A stretch of 64,000 nucleotides of DNA from Zhengitettix transpicula (Eukaryota; Arthropoda; Insecta; Orthoptera; Tetrigidae). Shown here piece by piece: positions 26,798 to 38,921 of the stretch. The notes below the pieces were generated by a model. It saw nothing but the letters and a program-made list of their open reading frames with translations. It was not told the origin of the DNA and did no database searches. The stretch's first letter is position 1; every line of letters starts with the position of its first letter. The DNA is taken from the NCBI GenBank assembly GCA_037074705.1, contig CM073590.1, positions 163,306,746 to 163,370,745 on the forward strand, read 5' to 3'. A program made the translations under genes and the position numbers.

Positions 26798-28131
26798 TAA
26801 ACATTTGGAAGCTTGGACTGTTTTTCAGCGTTCATTTGAACGAAGAAAACTTACGTTTTCCTTACGAAAATAATGTAATTTTCTCCAAAAATCTTGAATG
26901 AAATATACGACGATTTCAGAACGCAAGAACGGTGGAGAGAGTCACCTAAGAATATATTGAATTGAACGATTCTAAGTACACGTGGGATGAGCTTAAGTGC
27001 GAATGCGTGATTGATATTCTTTTATGGGTACTGCTGTGCGTTTCTTCTGCAGTTCTTGATAATATAGCGATGAAACTAAATGGCTGTTCTATGGATAAAT
27101 AACCGCGTTAATCAGAAACGAATTAACCTGAATCCGTGGCTGATGCTGAGATAGTAGAATCTCCAAGGCTGAATACCTGGAACTCGGTCACAATTGATTT
27201 TTCTTTTACGAAACGCTTACAAAGCTCCTTTTCTTGTTGATGCTTCGTAATATATATCTATATCACTTCTCGATCTTTGTTTTTACTTTTTGTCATAAAC
27301 TTAGGTTATATCAGTCGCTTTTATTTCCATATTTTTTTCTGCTGCCCTCCGGGCAACCTTTCTTCAACACTCACTCAATTCTCTGCGTAATATAATTGAA
27401 TACGTAAAAACTGTAATTATTACCATTTTCGTTCGATAAATCGAGCCCGCCGAGCTTTCATCCACGATGTGCTGCGGTACGGTATTCCTGGCTTCGTCGA
27501 CATTATTGAGGTAAAATTTCATTTGAAAATGAGGAACCAGCCAGGCTTAATCACGGTCTACGCTTATGCTAATAGCAAGGTATTTCTTAGCGGAACAATA
27601 AGGCGAATTGAGACATTATGTCCAGGTGCCTCTTTGACTTGCAGATGGCGTTGCTGGCCCAAATAATAATAACACCTGTGAAGAGGGACCTCTGCATTAA
27701 CACACTTTTTATAGCTACCTATTTGCGTATAAAATGTGTCACAATACTTAACTGCGTTAATAAAAACAACAAAGGTTCGTGGACTAATAGGATATCAAAA
27801 TATATCATCTTCTTACTATAATGGCAGAAGTGTCATGTAAGTAACGCAAGTTCCAAAAAAAAGTCAGAGAGTCTAGCTTCGGTCACCCGATTTCGCCCGA
27901 GGTTCGATGATATTTCCCGATTGTCCGTGGCTCATATATTGGCTTTCCTTATCCCCGAATCTTCTAGAGTTTAATTTGGCTAATTAAACGACACATACTA
28001 TGTGTTGAAGTATATTAATAATTTATTTAGGTTGGGTAAGGAATAATCGAGTGTTTTTAGAAATTTTCAAACATATTAGAGACGTATTAGTAATAGAACA
28101 TTTCCATTCAGTTGAAACGTTTGTTGCAGTG
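26798..28131. other. Intron segment with one GC-richer patch
   Basis: A GC-richer patch lies at 27430-27670 and contains CAGATGGCG (resembling half of an insulator CTCF motif). Otherwise AT-rich with nothing recognised. Confidence 0.4.
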
Positions 28132-28272
28132 TCCCCTTAAACTATAGCCAGGAGGCCCTAATTAACCCCCGGCTTCCTTCCCCTTCCTCATCCCCGTTTC
28201 ATATCCCTTCCTATGAAAGGGGTAGTTGCCACCACGTGGACTGCCCTCATATAGCCTGTCCCGCTAAAAAAT
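28132..28272 (-). repeat. Retroposon family B, copy 2 (5' truncated)
   Basis: Only the 3' portion of family B is present. The plus strand runs from ACTATAGCCAGGAGGCCCTA through CCACGTGGACTGCCCTCAT to ATAGCCTGT, then an A-rich tail (CTAAAAAAT). A longer family B copy starts about 25 bases further right in the same direction. Confidence 0.7.
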
Positions 28273-28298
28273 GTTTCTAAATAAAAGAGGAAGCCTAT

Positions 28299-28806
28299 AG
28301 GAGCTGGCATCTAAGCTACTAGCATTCGTAGGCGGAACCTTCCAGGAGAGTCTGTGAGGATGCCTCCTCCTCTCTCTGCTTTTTAACTTAGGTTCTCATA
28401 AGCGGAAACACCTCGAACAGTTTCTAGAGTTGTATTCTCTGGGTTGCATATTGTGGGAATACGGCAAAAGTTGTCCGCTGTTTCAATTTGAACAATCGGC
28501 CTAAACTAGTCGAGGGATGGAGGCGGAAAGGCCGCGACCCCACACATAAAACCGCTCTCCAGTAATCGGAAAGGCGTAGGACAAGTACCGAGAACCCGAA
28601 CTACCTGAAGCAGGTTTCTCTGCGGTTTTACCTGTATCTAATTATGCGAATTTACGGGTAAGATAATTAAAAAGAAAGCCCGGAGGTCCTAGGTAACAAA
28701 TGGCTACCTTGACCTCCTTTCTGTATCCTATGTTTCTATTACTTCCTATGCTGATAAATAGGAGCTGCCACCACGTGGATGATCCTCTTATAGCGTATTG
28801 CTTAAA
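28299..28806 (-). repeat. Retroposon family B, copy 3 (near full length, diverged)
   Basis: Read along the plus strand, which carries the presumed sense 5'-3' order for this group, it shares with copy 1 the words GAACCTTCC, ATACGGCA, TTGTCCGCT, GCGACCCCAC, CCTGAAGCAGG, CCACGTGGAT and TATAGC in matching order. It is more diverged than the copies at 21.7 and 57.2 kb. The minus-strand label keeps one orientation convention: copies at 28.1, 28.3, 35.6, 39.7, 61.6 and 62.0 kb run opposite to those at 21.7 and 57.2 kb. Confidence 0.65.
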
Positions 28807-30429
28807 ATGTATAAAGTGGTTATCTCTCAAAATGGAACAAATTGTTAAATTTATTTATTTCACTGAGGTGTTTTTAATTTAATGTAATTTTGAAAAACGT
28901 TCTACAAATAGGTGTTAATCTTTTTTATTTATATTTTACTTATGTTGAATATATTCCCAATTCAAATATCTTAGAAATTCTTCTTTGAAATTATTAATAT
29001 TAATTGTGATATTCATAATGAATCACAATTGATTCGTATGAATGTTCTACATCCGAATCGTTACTTTCAAAAACTTCTATTCAATATCGCAAATGGGGCA
29101 ACTATAACCATTTAAACAACCAAACAGTAAATTATATAAAACTATCCAAATAAACTAGCATTTATCATTTGTTACTACTTTTATATCTTATTTTTGGTTT
29201 TCATCAGCTGTTGATTATATATATTAAAAGTTACTTTACTGAATTAAAGATGTAGCATAGAAAAACATTTGTAATTGCAATTTAGTTGTATTCTTGAAAA
29301 TGTGGTGTGTTTATTTTTTCAACTATTAGACTCTGAAATATCAGAGAGAAACCTTTGCGTTAACTCATAATTCCCACTAGAAAAGACGATGCTGTATATC
29401 GAATTTTGATTCGATCCCAATAATTTATTACAAACTTTAACAATTTCTGAACCTACGTTTCTTTTAATTTTTGCACTAAAGATTAAAATATTCAACCTTT
29501 TCTCGTCCAAATTTTACGAAATTTAGTTTTATTTTCTGTCTGTATTTCATCCCTGGACTTTATTCCGTGCATTTTCAGGTTTATTGCAAACCACAGTAAA
29601 ACTGTCTTGCTATATAAATCTCGCGATTTGTCGTTTACTGACTCAATTTAAATACAATGCTGATTGCAGAGACAGTTTGGTCCGATTTTTGACCATGATA
29701 TTGCAGATTGTAAGATTTAATCTGCAACTCTCGGGAATCTCAAACTTCATATCGAATTAAGCCTGAGAAATATCCACAATTAAAAATAATTAATAATATG
29801 TAATGGCCAAGAAGTCTGATACCTATTATTTGTAACCAAAAATTGCGTACACTTCATAATGTAAATAAAAAAATTCTAACACACAACGTATTTTCCTCAA
29901 TCTGTCGATCTCATCAGGTGTGCGCTACAAATTAACTGAAACGAAGATATACATAAGAGTAGACCAAAGAGATTATTTGAGAATACAGTCATACACGTCG
30001 CTGAGATTATTTGTATTGGTTTTAATATTAATGGATGAAACATTATAACATTTCGGACATTAAACTCGCGTAATATTTGATTTCAGAATCTCATATTGTT
30101 ACATAATACCAATGAGAAGTGTGGTATTTCAGTTTACATGTGAACGTTTACACAACGTTTTTTTTAAGGGAAAGTTATTAATTACCTTTTTGTTTGCCCT
30201 ATGAAACAAATATTGCAGTCTTTACAGGATTATTTATTTAATATTTTCATTGTTTTTATAATAAATTATGTACATATATTGTATTCGAGAAGTAAACAGT
30301 AGGAGATCTGTGCAATGTCTTTTCGTATTTGAGATAAAAAAAACGGTATGAAAACATTTATCTAAGATACGACAGGGCATTGCACAGATCGAAAGCCCGC
30401 CTTTGCAGGGTACGATGACTCCCATACGT
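28807..30429. other. Intron segment without a recognised element
   Basis: AT-rich DNA throughout; no repeat family, RNA gene or coding relic recognised. Confidence 0.5.
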
Positions 30430-31100
30430 AATGTCAGCGTTGACGTTTACTGCGGTGTTTATTTTCTGCAGGATTGAGAGCGCGGGATTCCTGCACGCGA
30501 CTGAGGCGCCATCCATTAACGATGCCACGCACTGTGGCGATATGTGCTTAATTATTCAAGATGGTAATCGCCGCTGCCCTGTTGGTAATGATGGCCTAAT
30601 ATATGTAGCCGTAGCGTTACACTTTAAAGAATTATGCGCTTATTAATATTAAAGCCGCAGACCCGCTGCGCTCTTGTCCGCCCACGACCCGTTCGTTAGG
30701 AAATGATCCAACTAACGTCGCTTGTCGTTTTAATTCCAGTCCTGTGTTCTCCGTGTATCTCATGTATTCAGAGATTTCGACATTAATTTCGCCGTGTGTA
30801 AATCGGACGCCCTGTCTGCTTAACTAAGTCGACCATTGTCCGCGGGACGGGAACCAGACCTGTATCGAAACCTGAATTATCCTGCAGATATTTTACGGTG
30901 GCTGGAAACTCGGCCTGTCGGAGAGGCAATTCAAGTAGCAGAAAAGTTGGCCTTGTAATTAGCCGCAGTGGGCAGGTAATGCTAATAGCTGCGTCACATT
31001 TGAACTACGACGACACATCCAGCATCAATAACTGGATATCGACGGTGGAAACCTACACGGTGACGACGGAAACCCGACTTTGAGGATTCCTCCCAACTCG
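30430..31100. promoter_or_regulatory. Candidate conserved noncoding or enhancer-like patch
   Basis: A long GC-richer block with clustered homeodomain-type cores between CpG-rich words: TGCTTAATTATTC, GGTAATGATGGCCTAAT and ATTATGCGCTTATTAATATT. Short open frames at 30431-30646 and 30898-31083 resemble no known protein. Of the GC-richer patches this is the most enhancer-like by eye. Function is inference. Confidence 0.3.
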
Positions 31101-31371
31101 CGTGAAATAGGAGTTGGCTGCAACAGTTCCAATTTGTGGAATACACACGACAGAATGCATGCTTATGTCCGTTTGGATTGTTACACGATTAGGTAGTCAA
31201 ACAAATGTGTCAACATTCAATTTACGGAATGTCTGGCCGGAGAAAGTGTCAAACGACTCATTTTCTTCTTTGAGGTAGGTAAAAAGAAGAATTTTAATTC
31301 CTGATCTCTTCGCTAGCCAACGTACTAGCTTTCTCGAATGTATATAGTTTCAGTTAAAAATTATTTACATC

Positions 31372-31560
31372 CAGTGGCGGCTCGTGGGTTTTTAAAGTTA
31401 TTTGCTACATCACCGCAAGAAATAATTTTCTTACTAGGATAACTATGTAAAATAATAAGACTACAACAAAATTGTTATAAATACTCTTTAAAATAGTCTC
31501 AAAATGCGATTTTTTTTAAAAAAAAAAAATACCACCCAAAATGTACCTATACTATTTTTT
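31372..31560. mobile_element. Possible end of a hAT-type DNA transposon
   Basis: CAGTGGCGGCTCGTGG at 31372 resembles the terminal inverted repeats of many animal hAT elements (CAGTGGCGG...). AT-rich filler with long A and T runs follows, typical of non-autonomous copies. I could not find the opposite end, so the element is truncated or the call is wrong. Confidence 0.35.
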
Positions 31561-31792
31561 GTTTTGAAAAAGAAAAGATTTTAAATTACTGATTGGTTCA
31601 GATTTATTTTTATTTCGAGACTTTTGCCGCCTCTCCGGACAGAAATCTTGTGCGACGACCTCCTGTAGCACTGACACTGCCAGCTGACTGCATTAGCGAT
31701 ACCGAGTGCGCTGCAAGGCGGGTAGTATATATATGGATACTGCAGCAGAAAATCGTAATTATTTTGAACGTTCTTGAAATTAGGAAAAATTA

Positions 31793-31807
31793 ATTCTTCC
31801 TAAATTA
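31793..31807. repeat. Target-site duplication, left copy
   Basis: ATTCTTCCTAAATTA is repeated exactly at 32054-32068, on either side of foldback family A copy 2. Confidence 0.85.
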
Positions 31808-32053
31808 AAATGAAAAAAAAACGTCTGATTGAAAATAATGAATAAGAAAGATAGCCAATTCAGACAAAAAGGGTAAAGTAAATAGCACACAACGTTTCTG
31901 GGATCCTTGTACCTTTGAGTGTTATCAACTGACCAAGTGCAGTTGTATTTCTCTAGGCTCTTCTTAGCACCTGACGAAAGGAAAAAGGATCCCAGAAACG
32001 TTGTGTGGTTTTTATATTACCCTTTTTGTCTGAATTTGCTATCTTTCTTATTC
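31808..32053 (-). mobile_element. Foldback family A, copy 2, with perfect 15-bp target duplication
   Basis: The element lies between exact 15-base repeats. Its tail side is at the left (AAATGAAAAAAAAACGTCTG) and the other end is CTTATTC. Inverted arms run GAATAAGAAAGATAG... and ...CTATCTTTCTTATTC. The left arm is shortened internally. The right arm carries CTGACGA (31971-31977) and GAAAC (31995-31999) 17 bases apart. A 15-base duplication with long foldback arms is unusual for cut-and-paste transposons and points to insertion by target-primed reverse transcription. Confidence 0.85.
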
Positions 32054-32068
32054 ATTCTTCCTAAATTA
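32054..32068. repeat. Target-site duplication, right copy
   Basis: Exact repeat of 31793-31807, flanking foldback family A copy 2. Confidence 0.85.
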
Positions 32069-33370
32069 CTTTATGTACTGTAGCACATGAGCACACACGC
32101 ACCAACCGCTCGGTTTACAGAGATTTAATTATATTATTCGTGTATACGAATATGGTATGGAAGTTGGTGAGCAACAATAATATAATTATGCAATTATTGA
32201 ATAACCTCATAGTACACAATATTGTGTACAATATTCTTCAACGAACTATTTTCAAAAATCTATTAACGTTTTTCCAGCGCCAAAATGTACATCGAATGAT
32301 TATTATTCAAATTTAAGCTCTCAGAAATGACCGAGATGTTTCGGCTTGTGGTAACTTTTCTTCAAAAAGCAGAGAAAAAAGAAGGCATCCTCACAGATCG
32401 GACGCTCCGACTCTCCTGTAAGCTTCCACTTAAGAGAGATATTCCTCAATTAGTAGTTACCAAATTGAACTAATAACAAAATTAAACACCCGAATAGAAG
32501 AAAATGATAATTCAAGGCGAACGTAAAATAAACTGACCGAATTGAACGATTCAGAGGTTTTGTAGAAGCTCGGGCGATATTGCGGGAAAACTGCGTTACT
32601 TGCATAACGTTTGGTTTTTATAGTATTATATACAACTCATATCAAGTTCGTGGAAAACAGATGTTCCTATGAGTGCAACACTTCATCACTTACTGAGGAA
32701 TAATGTTTTTAAAACTATAAATAACGAAGCGGGATCCGTATATCACAAAATTACTTTCCTACCTTGGTTGGACAGTCTCTACGACCACTGAAATCCAAGA
32801 ATTCTATGGACTTATGAATAGATCGTGCGAAAATGTTTTATTTTTTAATTCAAGTAAGGTGTAATCTGATTATAACGGAGTTGCTTATTTAATAAACCAT
32901 TGACGTCTAAGTTATACAGTTTGTTATTTAAAGTATTTTGTTATTTAAACAAAACGTAACTAAAGCTATATTATCTCCGATCAGTAAGAACAGGTAAATA
33001 TAAAAAATAGGTTTTCACTCAGATATAATTTTCTATTCAGTATATTAACAATCTCAATAACAATCAAAACGCCAAAGTATACGTGGAGAGAAGTAGCTAG
33101 TCGCGTCAAGATAAGATGCGCAGCGGTCCGCTGCCATGTAACTGTAGTGGGACTAGGTCGGTACTCACGTTAACACGAACCTTTGTTACGGCAACTTGGC
33201 AGTGTCAACTATTCCGAGAACATTGACGCAAGGTGTTCGGTTCAGGATATGCTGTGCGTGAAAAATCTAATCTGTATAAGTTCAGAGATACGAAAAGGAT
33301 GTGGTAATAAAACCTTGCTGCTGTCTGCATATCCCGTCCGTAAAAAGAATATTAATATTTTTAAAAATGA
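32069..33370. other. Intron segment with a possible hammerhead-like remnant
   Basis: At 32338-32375 the minus strand reads TTGAAGA, 16 bases, then GAAACATCTCGG, which resembles decayed Penelope-type hammerhead words (helix II could form between GGCT and AGCC-like ends). Nothing else was recognised. Confidence 0.35.
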
Positions 33371-33486
33371 TGGTAGCTTCACGCAAGATTGCTCCCAGTG
33401 GAGTTCTCCCTGACGACAATACTCCCCTCCACCTTCTCCCTTTTTGTGCTGCGCACCTCCCACGTGTGATATTTCTCGTGACCTAT
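33371..33486. repeat. Interspersed repeat C, copy 2
   Basis: Second copy of the repeat at 9071-9183, in the same orientation. Shared words include GACGACAATACTCCCCTCCA and ATTTCTCGTGACCTAT. No termini or coding capacity are visible. Confidence 0.6.
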
Positions 33487-35556
33487 GAAATTAGTCTAGG
33501 ATTATGTCATTTCCGAATCACTGCCTCCAAAATGTAACAAGCACAGATATTAGTTCCAAATCTCCAACTAATTCATATACTACAAACCTTACGTCCTACG
33601 TCGCTAAGCATGGTGTTTTCCCCTCACAAAGAGACATTCCCATTGTCTACGTAACCTCATCCTCCTCCGTGGAGTACTAGTGTGCGTAGTCCACACAATT
33701 TCTTGGAAGCTGCTCAGTTTCATAACGCGGACAGCATATTGTTCGCAAGCTGGGCGCATATGGTGAAGGGCGTAGTTGTCCCTCTCTAATTTGGACTTCC
33801 AAAATTGGAGTGGGGCCAATTACGCGACAGCAAGTGCTGAATACATTAGCGAGTGGCAGTGCACGTGCATCAGGGAAAGAACCTCCGCTGAGACGTGGAT
33901 GGCCAGCTCCTTTCTCTGCTCCAGGAGAATTGCCAGATGGAATGACTGAAGGTGTTATTAACTGCCGCTGGTTTATAAGCGTCCTGCCATTTACTTGCCA
34001 TGAATTCTGACCTTTTATATAGTGACTTCAAAATTCATAACACTATTTTTTTTACCATAAGTAAACCATTTTTGTTATTTACCAGAAGAAATTGATATCG
34101 TTAACCGCAATTTATAAAACAAACTTACAAACCGTTTCTAAATCTTATAATCACGGGAGTTTTGGTCAAACAGGAAACAGTCGGTTCATGGTTGTTCATT
34201 GGTTTTTGTATGACGATTATCTGGACAGGGTCTCCACTCAGTAGTTCTCATTTATACACGCTGGTGGGCAAAATATTTCGGTATAAAAATTCAAAACCGA
34301 CACTCAAGGTGACAGTTAAAATATTGGTATAAATTTCTGGAATACAAATGAACTCAATTCTGTACAAGTCAAGCAATTCGGTCTTTCCAATCCCTGGTCT
34401 GGACAAGGAAAGTTGATGGAAAAAAGTCTATACCGCAATTTCTTGATGATTGAGGCATCTTCTCAAACATTGATTATTCGAATTATTTTTCTCTCAAATA
34501 TTACGGTTATGTACCTCCAATGAAAACAAAAGATCGCGAAAAGTTGAAACGTTGACAGTGGATGACGTCTGCTTACATGCGTCGCGTCTATTCCACTTTG
34601 TAAGTTTGGTGGCGGTCATACTTGGCCTTGATAGTACTGCGACGCTGATAGTTTAAATTTGGACTTTTTCCTTCACACCGGAAGTCGCAAAAACGACGAA
34701 TAGGAACGGTCTTCCACAGCAACGCAGCGGCTTAACCAGGTCCTCTTTCAACTTGCGCTGATCCAGCGTAGCTGTTGCACGTCCGCACGCATACCTTGGC
34801 TGTTCCTATGGGAGAATATCTCCAATGCATTGTTTTGTTGTTGAAAAGAAGCTGTGGTACGTAACGCGCGATTGGATACGTTGGAAACTAACTGCATTTG
34901 CACATCACAAAGTAACATTTACGCCGGACACGTCCGACTTCTCATAAACATGAACGGTGTATATTCAAATATGCCTCCACTGTTCATCACGAATCTGGAC
35001 CAATGTATTAAAATTATTATTTGTAAACGTAATTTGGGTGCTTTAAATAAGAGGGTGATCTGAGTAAATTCTTTCTAAACAATACCCGAAGAGAAAAACT
35101 CATTTAATATAGAATAGTCGCGTCTTTTATTCCACTATTCATTATTTATACCACTTTAGCTACCGTAAAGATTACTGCTATCTTTCTTCGTGTCATATAC
35201 CGTCATGATATCTTCACAGACCACGATTATAAGTTTGCCTTAAAATGTTCAAATTTCGGTGTCATTAGCGTCGACATGTTTTGCTAATATTTTCCACGAA
35301 TTCCTTTGTTTTAAAAAAAACACTTTTTATATGTCGTTAACAGTGAAACAAATTGAAGAATAACTCTGTAAAATAAAATGCTGTCTAATTAGTTGCAAAA
35401 GTCGATATTTGATCATGTTGCACTCTTATTTTCCCGTGTATTTACCTATAAAATGATATATATTCACTCGTGTATTAATCACGAATTCCTGAAAAAATAT
35501 CAAGTTTCCTTGAATCCGACAGACACGAGTGTACTATTTTGATCTCACTTTCATCG
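33487..35556. other. Intron segment with GC-richer patches
   Basis: GC-richer patches occur at about 33560-33970 and 34550-34830. Frames there on either strand match no protein I know. No repeat family was recognised. Confidence 0.4.
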
Positions 35557-35847
35557 TAATGGGGCCAATAATCGACTAAGTTGTCTTTCAACCCTGTTAC
35601 CTGTTCCAGCAGTCGAAATGACCAACTATCGCCATCGGCAGGACGTGGGACAAGTACCAAATGCCCGACCTATCTAATGTAGGTTTTTTTCTATGGTTTT
35701 CCCTGCATCACTTTTAGGTGAATTTCCGGGTTAGATCCTTAAATCATAGCCCGGGAGCCCTAGTTAACCATTTGCTACCTTGCTCTACCTATTCGAATCC
35801 CCCCTTTAAGTCCCTTTCGTATACTATAAGAGGAGAGCAGACATGCC
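35557..35847 (-). repeat. Retroposon family B, copy 4 (partial)
   Basis: The plus strand carries GGACAAGTACC, CCCGACCTA, CTGCATCACTTTTAGGTGAA and TAGCCCGGGAGCCCTAGTTAAC in the order seen in other copies. The right end runs into an AT microsatellite (35848-35880) and lacks the usual CATGTAGCCTGT terminus. Confidence 0.7.
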
Positions 35848-35880
35848 ATATATATATATTTATATAATTAATTAATTAAT
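35848..35880. repeat. AT-rich microsatellite tract
   Basis: (TA)n followed by (TTAA)n-type repeats where family B copy 4 breaks off. Confidence 0.8.
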
Positions 35881-37709
35881 AAACGAAAATTTGGGACTTG
35901 CATTGTTGGCGGCGGAAACTTACGAGTTGTGTACAAGAATATGGGACTATAATGCCTGCTTGCTGGGGTATTGTCGAAAAACATTTTGCTAGACGCGCAG
36001 AGCGGCAGTGTGTGGACAGGAGGCAGAGGAATATCAGTTCGGACAAAGTTTCAGAAAGTGTGTTTGGGGAGGCAAGGCTGTATGTAGTCTAACAGCTCTA
36101 ATATTTAGAACGATCTATAGTTCCCAGTTTTGAGCAAACAACTGCGACTATACTACGCCGACTGTTATTTTCCCTCATGCAGAATATTTTAGGAGTCTAG
36201 CCTACGTTCACGAGCTATACATTTCTTCAATTATTGGTAGCCAGGTTATTGTATCCCGTAAATAATCAAAGTTTGATAATAGTAACAAGTTATTCATAGA
36301 GAGAACAGCGAAACAAGTGTTGAAGTAAACTAAGCAAGCAGAAAGTGTTACCTAGTAAATTCTCTGTATTATGGCCTGTTTATAAAGTGTTAATAATAAT
36401 CTTGTGTGTGCGTACGAGCCCATTTCTTGGTACAACAAAACTTTAAAGGTAAACTGAACAACTTATTACCTGTAAACCCCACAGTAAATGATATTTTATC
36501 GTCAGATTTCGGAGTTCAGATTTCATATTTTATATTTTAATATTTTAATGATTGTTACATTAATGCTTTAGTCACTTTGTAAATTTAATTTTGGTCTAAA
36601 TATTCTTTACTGAAGGCCCGATGGTCGGCCCTGAGATCCAGCCGTGGTATATTGTAAAGTTTTAATATGTAATATAATTTCAATAATTGGATTTAATAAA
36701 TTAATTTACTTGTTTACTTTAAATTTGATCTTTTAATTAAAACATCCGATCACTTAATTTTTAATTTGTTTTCATTTATCTTTTAATACTACAAATTGTT
36801 GCTACAACATGTGGCACATTTAAATCATTTTAATTGAATTACTACAATGTTACTACATTGTTGCTTCGCCCAACAAATATCCAACATTTGTGATCCGTTG
36901 TTTATACATTAACCACTACCAAGCTACGACGTTCTTTGTCACCTTCAACAAGGTAAGTTATCAACAATTGAATTGATAGTCTATTCTCCCCCTTTAAGTT
37001 CAGGCTCTGCTAAATTAGAAAGAAAATGTTTATTACCGTATGTGAACGAGGAAACGGCTGTCGAATAGGATCGTAACTAATTTATTTATGTGAATAATAG
37101 ATCATAGAGGTAGTATAAGAGTTCTCGCTATGTGCATCGAGAGCAGATTAGAAAGTAAAGTCTGCCGTGTACTCGTTATTTGGGAGTAGATGTTAAAAGT
37201 TACGTTACCGTCAAGGTAACAAGTACAGAATCAAGTAATAATCAATGAGGGAAAGACAATAAATAATCTCATTTTACTGTCCTTCAAATAGCAACTGAAG
37301 TATTCTGAAGGCGGAATTGCGAAAGAGACTTCATTCCGTGAAGCTCACGATTGACTGTTTTGTGCACAGCAGGGCAAAAATATTTTATTTCATTGTTGGT
37401 TCTGTTCCTTGTTTCAACTGTTTTTAACTTCCGATGACCTATGTGACGTGGTAATTCAGAGGACTCGTAATGAGGAGAATACTTGTCTTCTCTAAAATGT
37501 GATATATATTGAAGATATTGCACAGATGTTTCATTACGAGGATAACATACGTTTATTTCAGTGATATAATCGTCACAGATAATTGGACGGAGTCATAATT
37601 TAATATAAAATACTGAATAAAAATTAACTTCTCCATCATGTAGTCGTATTTTCCTTCTCTTCGTCTAAGGAGAACTATAATTGCGGATAGTTTAACCTTG
37701 GAATGTATT
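35881..37709. other. Intron segment without a recognised element
   Basis: Mostly AT-rich. ACAACATGTGG, CTACAATGTTACTACATTGTTG and similar words at 36790-36900 form short inverted motifs, but no element edges can be drawn. Confidence 0.4.
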
Positions 37710-38110
37710 GTTAATCATACTCGCCGTAAGTAATACGCATCCTGCAGCGTCTTGGCGATTTAATTCGGGGTCCCTGCCGTACATGGAGCGAGGAATGCTC
37801 GGCTCGCGTATCCGGGACTCGCGGTTCGAAACCTCCACCGGACGCCGCTTCAGCGCCACTCCGATCTGGCTTACGAAACTGACGGACTTAATCTGGTTGT
37901 GTCACACGGAAGTCTGCGCCGTTCGTTTCAATTAGGCACTTTCGCCGGCGACACTGCCGAGAACTGTGCCAGATCGCTCCAAGTGACTGTTCGAGGACTC
38001 GAAAATATTCGCAAAACCGAAGGGGTTTTTGGGGCGTTGCTTTTGCGTGTCGCCCTTGACAAGAACATTAAAATGTTCTTTCGCACGCCTACGTTCTGAG
38101 TCTCGGTTTC
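37710..38110. promoter_or_regulatory. Candidate conserved noncoding or enhancer-like patch
   Basis: A CpG-rich, GC-richer block between AT-rich flanks, containing GGCGATTTAATTCGGGG. It includes GGTTCGAAACC (37823-37833), a perfect pol III B-box match, but no tRNA cloverleaf or A box fits around it. Frames at 37708-37935 and 37899-38099 are unrecognised. Regulatory function is inference. Confidence 0.25.
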
Positions 38111-38670
38111 TCGCTAAAATTTACGGACCGCACTAAGTTTGTTTGCGAGTTGTTTAATGTCCGTCAACTTGAATTCATGTTTTGGAACATAAATAAATAA
38201 TCGGGTAATTGATTACTACTGCGCAGGTGATATATGCTGTTTCCTCGCTGTCTTTCTAACGGTCCTCTGAAATGTAATTCTACTTGGCCCTATTCCCACA
38301 CAGACTTTTTTTAAACATTGCCTCGCAATACTTATGGAGATTTTTATTTCCTTTAGAGAAAACTTGTATTTTTGCCTCAAGTTGTTAACCACTCTGGACG
38401 CCAACAGAACCTGGCTCGTAATAAGGAATATAATTTCACGTTAAGTGATTCTCTCGAGTCTGGTACGACATCGCTAAACGCTACTATTTTGATATAGTTA
38501 ACAACCTAAAGTTACTAAATATAAACATAACACAAAAAATATATGCCTAAAAGTTAAGTTTTGTCGTATGTGAACAATTTTTTATATAATTTAATTGGTT
38601 TCTTTTAATTCCACCAACGAACAATCTAGAACTAATCTTTGATCTTTTCCGTTTAATGAGTGCTTATAAT

Positions 38671-38921
38671 GAATAAGAAAGATAGCCAATACAGACAAAA
38701 AAGGGTAATATAAATACCACACAACGTTTCTGGGATCCTTGTCCCTGGTAATTGAGTGTTGTCAACTGACCAGTGCAGTTGTGTTTCTCTAGGCTCTTCT
38801 TCGCACCTGGCGAAACGGAGTAGCATCCCAGAAACATTGTGTGGTATTTATATTACCCTTTTTTGTCTGTATTGCTATCTTCTTATTCATTATTTTCAAT
38901 CAGACATAATTTTTTTTTCAC
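38671..38921 (+). mobile_element. Foldback family A, copy 3, with degraded 15-bp target duplication
   Basis: The element starts GAATAAGAAAGATAGCC and ends ...TCAATCAGACATAATTTTTTTTTCAC, so the tail is on the right. The flanks ATGAGTGCTTATAAT (38656-38670) and TTGAATGCTAATAAT (38922-38936) agree at 12 of 15 positions, an aged target duplication of the same length as copy 2. The right arm has CTGGCGA (38807-38813), 17 bases, then GAAAC (38831-38835). The left arm is shortened between GATCCTTG and the loop. Confidence 0.8.

Noticed and set aside
37823..37833. Perfect pol III B box GGTTCGAAACC suggesting a tRNA or SINE
   Set aside because: No A box, anticodon arm or acceptor stem fits around it.
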